This document shows positions 57,306 to 64,000 of a DNA stretch of 64,000 nucleotides, one piece after another. The notes under the pieces were generated by a model that was given only the letters and a program-made list of their open reading frames with translations, searched no databases and was not told the DNA's origin. This DNA comes from Trematomus loennbergii. Its lineage: Eukaryota > Chordata > Actinopteri > Perciformes > Nototheniidae. Numbering within the stretch: the first letter of the stretch is position 1; each line of letters starts with the position of its first letter. A program made the position numbers and the translations under genes. The DNA lies in the NCBI GenBank assembly GCA_012861695.1, contig JAAOOA010000321.1, positions 270,001-334,000 on the forward strand, written 5' to 3'.

Positions 57306-58626
57306 ATGTACATGAGCAGTGGTATTGCACAATCACATTAGTACATTTTCCATTGTTCACCAGTTTTTGATATATCTAAGAAAAGCAATCCGATTCGCAT
57401 TAATAATCTCCCCAGAAAAAATACTGTATTTTGTCCTATATAAAAATCCTAGAAAAGCCCACAAATACTCCATCTTTCTCCCTCTCTTTCTCTCTCTCTC
57501 CCTCCCTCTCTTGCTCTCTCTCTCCCTCTCTTGCTCTCTCTCTCCCTCTCTGTGGTCAGTGGTGTTGGAACACGGTGGCCCTGCGGGTTAATGACTTGCC
57601 GGACAGCGAGATAGATGCGGGGAATGAACGTTGTTGTGGCTGATTAAGTCGAGGGGGAGTTGCCATGTGTCCCGGTCGCTGTACAGCCCTCTGCTCACCA
57701 TTCATCAGACGCTCTATTAGAAAACTAGAGCAGACCAGATGGATCACACACACACACATGCAGCAGAGAGTAGTGTGTGTTTCCTGTGCGTGTGCATTAA
57801 TGACATATACAGTACACACTGACAGATGTAAGACACATGGAGGATGCACAACACTTGAACTTTGTTACGCAAAGGTTTGTTTATATTGCGCATTTGCAGG
57901 AATTCACACACATATGGGGACAAATATGTAAGCAGAGGCACCTATTCTTAAAGTACCATTTATTTAAACCCGCCACATTTCACAACAGTGTACCAAGTGG
58001 GAAAACAAACTCCATAAGATCATCCATAAGTCTCCCTTTCTAATATAAACACATCGTCTCATAAACAGGAAGTGTAAGATAGTTTGTACACCAAGTGTCA
58101 ACATTGTATTAAACGGAAGATAGCCAAACTGTCCATCAGTAAACAAAGGCGGGTAAACAAATAAGAGAAGGGTTATTATTCCCCAAAAGCATACATTTAT
58201 ACTTCACACACACACACTGACACACACACACAAATATAAAAAGGCCAGAGCGATATTCATTACCGTGCCACATTAAAAGACAGCACAAAGGAACATAAAT
58301 GACTCTGCGCTCCAATAGCTTAATTGCTAATCTCTTCTTTTAGGACAGTGTTTATTTCATTAGCCACGTTTTGCGCCGATGCTATCTCCCAGCTAATTAA
58401 CTTGTGTGGATTATGCCGGCGAGAAACAAACAAATGCATGGGCCGTCGTGAATACAGCTGCAGAAAAGACTGAGGAAAGTACGAGATGGATGTTATTCTA
58501 ACTGAAGGAATTGTACATACTGGAAAACTTAAGATCTGTGGTTATTTTTCTCTACTGCAAGATACATTAATAGCCAAAAGAGACTTTAATATCACTAATT
58601 ATGGAGAGAAACTTTAGGAATTTAGT
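57306..58626. other. Unique stretch; (CT)n tract and candidate CNE
   Basis: CTCTCTCCCTC repeats occupy 57477-57551. The block 58240-58460 is repeat-free and carries TTCATTACCGTGCC, TAGCTTAATTGCTAATCTC, TCATTAGCC and CAGCTAATTAACTTG, a dense homeodomain-like cluster. No coding sequence. Confidence 0.4.
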
Positions 58627-58712
58627 CTTTGCAGCCCATTTACATGCACACAAACCATAACACACTTCAGGAAAGGGGAACACCTAAAAAAAAACTAATA
58701 AGCACCCTTTAA
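58627..58712 (-). mobile_element. Family B left-end fragment, inverted
   Basis: TTTGCAGCCCATTTACATGC, CATAACACACTT and AGCACCCTTTAA are the reverse complement of the first 85 bases of family B, like 19572-19647. Confidence 0.65.
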
Positions 58713-59379
58713 ACATTGTTTCTCTTTCGTTTGGACATCAATCGAAGGTCTTACTGAATGCATCATACTTGGAGACTGATGTGTTCCTATGCATCTATTA
58801 AAAGTAACATCAGCATGCATGACGCAGGCCTTGAAAAATGTTCCGAGATGTCTGGAAGCCTTCACCGGTCTTCGTTTGTTTTAATCTGGTGCTTTGGGGA
58901 TTATCTATCACTCAGTTTCAGCTCTCTCCTTGAGTCAGACTTTGTAAGTTGAAACGTGAAAGTCTTGACTGGTTTATGTCCACAATGAGAATCAAAGAAG
59001 AATAGTTGTTTGAGGTAACATGACATGGGACACAGAGTTGAAATCTATGATGTGTCTGAAGTGTTTTCATCATGTATGTTGTGGTTTTACAAGAAGAAAA
59101 GATGAATGACGAACGAATTGGTTTGGCAATGTGTTTTCATTATTTGGGAACTATTCAGGAGTGTATCTCTTTGGTGAATTAAAAAATCCTATAGTTTTTA
59201 AACCTAAAACATTACAGAGATGAGGTTGAAGCATTTGACTATATAAGGAATGAGTCTTGAAGTTCCTATTTGGGGCCAAGTCTTAAAAAACGTCTACCAA
59301 ACGTGAGTTGGAGACCCTTTTTATAAGTATCAAAACTGTTGAGTTAAAAAAATAAAGAATGCATCCCTAGGGGTTTTTA
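58713..59379. other. Unique stretch, nothing recognised
   Basis: AT-rich, no repeat or gene recognised. Confidence 0.5.
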
Positions 59380-59540
59380 AATCAACACGAAAAACACACT
59401 TCTTCTTTCTGGCCTTCTAGTTAGAGCGGAGCACGACTCCTGACTTTTCCCTGTGTTTTTTTTTTATAATGTACAGCACTTTGGCTCGACCAAAAATCAC
59501 TTTTAAATGTGCTATATAAATAAAACTTGATTTTATTTAT
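59380..59540 (+). mobile_element. L2/Maui-like LINE 3' tail
   Basis: TGTACAGCACTTTGGCTCGA followed by TTTTAAATGTGCTATATAAA and TAAAACTTGATTTTATTTA, a clear L2 3' terminus. Confidence 0.78.
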
Positions 59541-59604
59541 TTGATCATGATGTCGTTGGGTTTGAAGGACAAGGAAAGTGATGGATAGAGGCAGAGTTCG
59601 AGGT

Positions 59605-59890
59605 GTATGCCTGCTAGTTTGTGCCATTGCACTTCGCTCAAAACGTGATTTCTTTATCTCATTTCTCAGAGCGAGGACACTTGGAAAAGAAGGAAGGGGA
59701 GGAAAAGAGAGGCCATGTTAGAGAGACACAAAGAGAGAAGTGTGTTTGCTGGTTTGTGTAATTGTGCTGACCTGATTGGGGGTGAAAGAAAAACGATGTC
59801 TTTATCTCAGGACTGGGAAATAGGAAATGGAGGGAGGGAGAAAAAAAGGAAGGTGAAAGAGAGGCAATGCTGGGTAAGAGGGTGAGGGAG
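59605..59890. repeat. Diverged tandem duplication, about 140 bp per unit
   Basis: Two units share GTTTGTG, TTGCACTT/TTGTGCTG, TTCTTTATCTCA/TGTCTTTATCTCA, GGAAGG and AAAGAGAGGC in the same order (59605-59745, 59746-59890). The GA-rich second halves make alignment uncertain. Confidence 0.5.
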
Positions 59891-60739
59891 ACGGCGAGAG
59901 AATGAACAAGAGTAAAATAGTGTGTGCTTCTGGATGTGTTTAAGAGTGTACATGCACAAGGTGCGTGCAGAAGCAAAGCGATAAAGAGGCTGCGAAAGAC
60001 GGCAATGAGAAAAGAGAGGGTGCGATTAGAGAGAGAAAAGAGCGGGTTCTGAACTATTGAACGGCGTATCTGGCGGTGTACGCAGCCATCTGCACGCCGG
60101 GCCCTGAACCCATTTCAATTCAGGACGATAGCACTGTTTCTCAAATCCTTCAGAGCTGAATGCTTTTTGCACCCCGCTGACAGGCTCAGAAGAGGAACAT
60201 TGCAGCTGAAAACACGAACAGCAGCAGCACACCCAGGCCAGATCTCTTTGTCTGCTTAGAAAGGAAACATTATCTACCTGGCAAGTCTCTCTTACAACGG
60301 TAATCCGGGAGTTTCTCTGTTTGTGTTTCTTATTTTCAACACATTTTCGGGGATAAGCACTTCAGTGAGTGGTGTTCTTGTACACAATGCTAGAAAGGAT
60401 CACATTCAGTCCAACAGTGTGTCACATTAGCCTTATAAGACAAATCATTTTGGACAATGCACCACCATACTGCTTCAAAAATGACCTCATGTTGAACCAG
60501 CACCTCTGCCAAAAACTGAACATTATCGTCTTTGCAAAGGATTTGTTGCATGGTTGTTGTATCAGAGGTTTGTCAAGATTCATAGGAATGCTCAATTTCT
60601 TTAGTGGAACTTCTCACAGCAAATAGATATATGGAAGATGTGACAAACGTTATGCAGTGCTTGATTCAAAAGGGTCAGAAGCCAACACTTTGGTAACCTT
60701 TCTCCTCTTCTAATTAAGTGCAGTGTTAGGGTGAGACTC
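59891..60739. other. Unique stretch, nothing recognised
   Basis: Purine-rich to about 60040, then mixed. The 85-codon frame at 60369-60626 shows no known domain. Confidence 0.45.
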
Positions 60740-61388
60740 TTAACCCTTATGTTGTGTTCGGGTCTCCCTGACCCGTTTCAAGTTAAAATTATATAATAAC
60801 TACGCTCTAGTTTTTTTTATCGGAACAAGGCTTCATGATATCCTCCACAACATCTATATAAACACTACACAACTGATTTTGACATTTTTTGACAAGTCTG
60901 AAGGTCTCTAAAAGAAAAAGTGTATCATTTGGTGTTGGGGTCTGGGAGACCCAGCAGCATTGTTTTGGGTCACTCTGGGTCAAATTTGTCCCAATCAAGA
61001 TTCATCTTTGACTTTAGACACCCCAGCCCCTCCCACTTCATCCACTGTAACAATAATTTTTTGCAACATGCACCTGGTCTCCCCTCCCTCTGGGCCCCTC
61101 CCCCCACGGGAGCTCCATCTTTCTCAAAGAATATGTACACGAACACTTGAACCTGAACTCACACATGCACGTGTGCAATATGTGGTGTAATGTGTTTTGG
61201 GCCATAACATTAAATTACACAGGATTGTACGGTTATGAATGCATAATAAGTTAGTTATGATGTAGTTAAAACAATATTGGATGATAGTCATTTTTTTTTA
61301 GTGTTTTGGACTGAAATAAATCATGGGTCAAAATTGACCCTCGAACACCATGAACGGTAACAGCTTTCGAACACAACACAAGGGTTAA
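60740..61388 (+). mobile_element. piggyBac-like MITE, second family member
   Basis: TTAACCCTTATGTTGTGTTC and CGAACACAACACAAGGGTTAA are imperfect inverted ends with TTAA on both sides. GGGTC...GACCC palindromes occur at 60760-60774, 60938-60952 and 61325-61340, with a related GGGTC...GTCCC at 60977. No transposase frame; the short frames at 60920-61190 are not protein-like. Confidence 0.88.
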
Positions 61389-61809
61389 GGGACAGCAACA
61401 CAATAAGGTTAAGGTTTTATTTTAGCCCTAAACGTGAAGAGGGACTCCTCATCTAACAACATGAACACTCTGGAAAACAAGAGGGCCATTTCAGGGGATG
61501 CCTGGGTCACACCTGAAAAAGGAGAAATGCATCTCATCCCTAGGAGGTAAACTGTATCTTTACTGTTTTTGTCTGGATTACATCCTGATGTTGAGCATGG
61601 ATACTTCTTTGTTGACACAGCAAGGATTGAACATTTTGTAATTGTTTCAATGTAATGCAACTAGAAGGCATCCACATCAACTGGTTCTGCTCAAAGCCCG
61701 TAGAAATGTGGTTGAATACAGGATATCCTTCAAAGGAACATCAGTTGGCACCTTGCATTTGGGATGGTCCTTCTGATCATTACTAAGAACTCATGACCCT
61801 CGCACTAGT
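61389..61809. other. Unique stretch, nothing recognised
   Basis: No gene or repeat recognised. Confidence 0.5.
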
Positions 61810-61982
61810 TCTATTTTATTTGTATTTACTTGCACATCTCAAAATATTCTCTTGCACTATTTTATTGTTTTATGACCTATATATATATTCATTTTGCTCT
61901 GTTGGAGGAGCCTGTGACTTGAGTTTTTCATTGCCAAGTCTACACTGTAGCTAATGTGCACATGACAATAAAGTCTTGAATC
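61810..61982 (+). mobile_element. LINE 3' tail ending CACATGACAATAAAG
   Basis: GTTGGAGGAGCCTGTGACTT, CTACACTGTAGCTAATGTGC and ACATGACAATAAAGTCTTGA; the plus-strand counterpart of 4728-4880. Confidence 0.75.
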
Positions 61983-63319
61983 CTAGGTGAGGGTTGGCTG
62001 GTTTTCAATGCAACACTTCCTACTGTCTTGCAGTGATGTCTGCGCAACTTACAGCAGCTTGATTTGCATTTGTATGCGAGGTTACATCCAGTACATGCAA
62101 GTGAACACCACATGTTGTCCAGCTAGCATCTGAATCTCTGCTATGACTAAGAAGAGCATTAACCAAGCCAAATGTAAACTGTGGGCATCTGTGCACCCTG
62201 TTAGGTTATCACGCAAATCTGTGCATCTCATCAGCACCTATTCCATCAACACTTGGTCGCTGACACTCAAGGGCAGCTCTCAGTTTCAGCCAGTGATGGA
62301 TGGGCTGGTGGGACGGGGGGGATGTTGAACTCCAATCAGGGGCTCCTTTGGGACTGTTATCAATGGCCTATTTCCTGAAACATCTGCCACCCGGTTATCA
62401 ATCATCCTCCGACCACAGAAGCCGTCAGATGGACCGATGGTCTCTGCCACGAGGTCTTCGGCGGACAACACCGTTTGAGGTTTTCATCACAGTATTTTGT
62501 CATTACATGATCAAAGTGATAGCAGGACGGGTTAGCACGCTTTGACAAGGACAGTATTCTCCGCCTGTAATAAATCAATGATTTCTTAGAAAAGATGAGA
62601 GTGCGTTGATGGATTTCTGAGCAAGTGCCTCGGGTTTACACTGTACAACAAGGTTTATCTGATCTATGAAGAGGTTGTTCCGGGGAAGCAAACGTCCTCA
62701 ATAAAGCTGAAATGTATCGTATCACTCTAGACAAAAATCTTATTTAAAAATATGAGAAATGAAATTGGAGAAATGCTGTGTCATCTCGCCAGAGTGCTTT
62801 TCAGTTGCAGTCAGCAAGGAAATCTGTGCAACCTCATTCAATTAAGTGAGATCTAGCAGAGAGAAAAGAAACCAGAGACGTATTTTACCAATTCCTTTTC
62901 CTGAGAAATGTGAGGCTAGGAGTGGAAAAGCCGTTTAATTTAAACCATCAATCACATCTTTTATGAAGTACCTCTAAGCTTACTTGAATTGATGTTTTTT
63001 GGAGATGTTATCTATGAATTTAAAAAGCACATTACTCGTAAATGTTACACCCTGTTAGCATGTCTCTTCCGTGTTTTCAGTTCAGAGTGATCCGTGGTGT
63101 TTGGTGTGATTACTCCAGATGCTGCCTGGCATGAAACTAATGAGACGTGCTTCACCCCGGGTCAAGTCTGAGGCTTCTGCTGGGGCTTTGAAGCTTGTTT
63201 ACCCTCCTGCCTGATACCCATGAGGCCTCCCTAAACCCCCCTCTCCCTGCATACCTGCCAGACAAATTAAATACCTGTGCCGGAGAAAGAACATGACAAA
63301 ACATCCAAAAACTCATAAT
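61983..63319. other. Unique stretch, nothing recognised
   Basis: The frames at 62143-62545 (61-81 codons) are not recognisable. The block 62740-63000 is repeat-free and AT-rich. Confidence 0.45.
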
Positions 63320-63754
63320 CTTGCCAAGTATATTTGTCTAATATCTAGTCAGAACACTTGCTACAAGACATAATAACTTCAGAAGTAACACTGCAGTGAG
63401 ATATCGGGTCTTGTTTTTTTAGCCAATGCATCTCTTGCCAATGCAACACATATTTTTTTCATATTTATTGAAAAATCACCAACTAACATCAGAAAACGGA
63501 AACATTTTGAGCATTTGCGGCTTACAGTATATTGTTACACAACATTTCCTGATTATGGTCAAATATAGTTCAAAATGAGTTCTCCCAGCTAATTAAAGAT
63601 CTGATTCATCTGAATATCCCTTCTTATTTCAAGGAATCTTGCAAAGCTAATTTTCACTTGTTCTATTGGCAGATGTTTGTACTTATTTCAAGTGAAAACA
63701 CCTTGTTTTCATTATTGTTTAAGTCGTTTTCAGAGCAGCATTTTTTCCAGTGAG
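63320..63754 (+). repeat. Dispersed repeat F, copy 2, uninterrupted
   Basis: CTAATATCTAGTCAGAACAC, CTAACATCAGAAAACGGAAA, CTTATTTCAAGGAATCTT, TTGTTCTATTGGCAGATG and CAAGTGAAAACACCTTGTTT occur in the same order as the interrupted copy at 27116-28195. The class of the element is unknown to me. Confidence 0.7.
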
Positions 63755-64000
63755 TTGAAAGAGTCAGTTTGTGACGGCTGACATGTCTCAGGCTTGTTCC
63801 TCGTCAACAGCTGTTCTTATTCTTTGCACGAATTGCCCTCTTTATCTGCTCACTCGCAGCAACACTGGCTGATTAAAGAATGCATTAGGTAGATTATACT
63901 ATAGGCAAAAGACTAGCTGCTCCAGGCTAACGCTACGAGCTCACGCATATCTCCAATTGACTTCAATCTCTGGATGACTTTCAGGTGTGACATCAAAAGA

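Overview
The window is vertebrate, and almost certainly teleost fish, non-coding DNA. The evidence is the repeat content: a Rex3-type non-LTR retrotransposon end with a GATG tail, several L2/Maui-like LINE 3' tails, tRNA-derived SINEs, and dense non-autonomous DNA transposons of hAT, PIF/Harbinger, piggyBac and TTAA-target (Kolobok/T2-like) type, together with long CA, GACA and TAGG microsatellites. I found no host protein-coding exon, no tRNA or rRNA gene and no CRISPR array. The longer open frames all lie in tandem repeats, in transposon interiors, or in sequence with no recognisable protein family. The only protein-derived sequences are relics of mobile elements: the C-terminal part of a Rex3 reverse transcriptase ORF, a CGGBP1/BED-like zinc finger from a hAT transposase, and a possible piece of a DUF3504 (Crypton-like) protein.

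Layout. 0-10.6 kb: an inverted pair of hAT elements (82-1502, truncated; 9467-10547, complete with an 8-bp target duplication), each carrying an internal 37-bp minisatellite. Between them lie a TTAA element, L2 tails, a PIF-like MITE, a 40-bp minisatellite and a quiet stretch rich in homeodomain-like motifs. 10.6-17 kb: mostly unique sequence, plus a TTAA element split by a Rex3 insertion. 17.1-19.6 kb: a TTAA element whose own terminus has been amplified about 26 times in tandem and which is also split by a second TTAA element. 22-24 kb: a hAT element with a CGGBP1-like relic nested in another transposon remnant. 27-31 kb: a dispersed repeat broken by a SINE and an unclassified insert, nested LINE tails, then large GACA and TAGG arrays. 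32.8-37.1 kb: a hAT MITE, a perfect 18-bp hairpin, a long-TIR element split by a TTAA element, and two hAT MITEs inserted side by side at one 8-bp target. 39.5-47.1 kb: a piggyBac-like MITE between the arms of a local inverted repeat, then inverted partners of elements seen earlier, and a PIF-like MITE. 49.9-57.3 kb: nested TTAA and PIF-like elements, a SINE and a CA array. 57-64 kb: largely unique sequence with a second piggyBac-like MITE and LINE tails.

The intervening unique DNA looks like a gene desert or a very large intron. Several blocks have the composition of conserved non-coding enhancers (TAATTA, ATTAG and ATGCAAAT motifs), but conservation cannot be seen from one sequence. No previously undescribed multi-gene system was found. 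The most interesting signals are structural: transposon termini turned into satellites, repeated same-site insertion, and paralogous copies that preserve the pre-insertion state of younger insertions.
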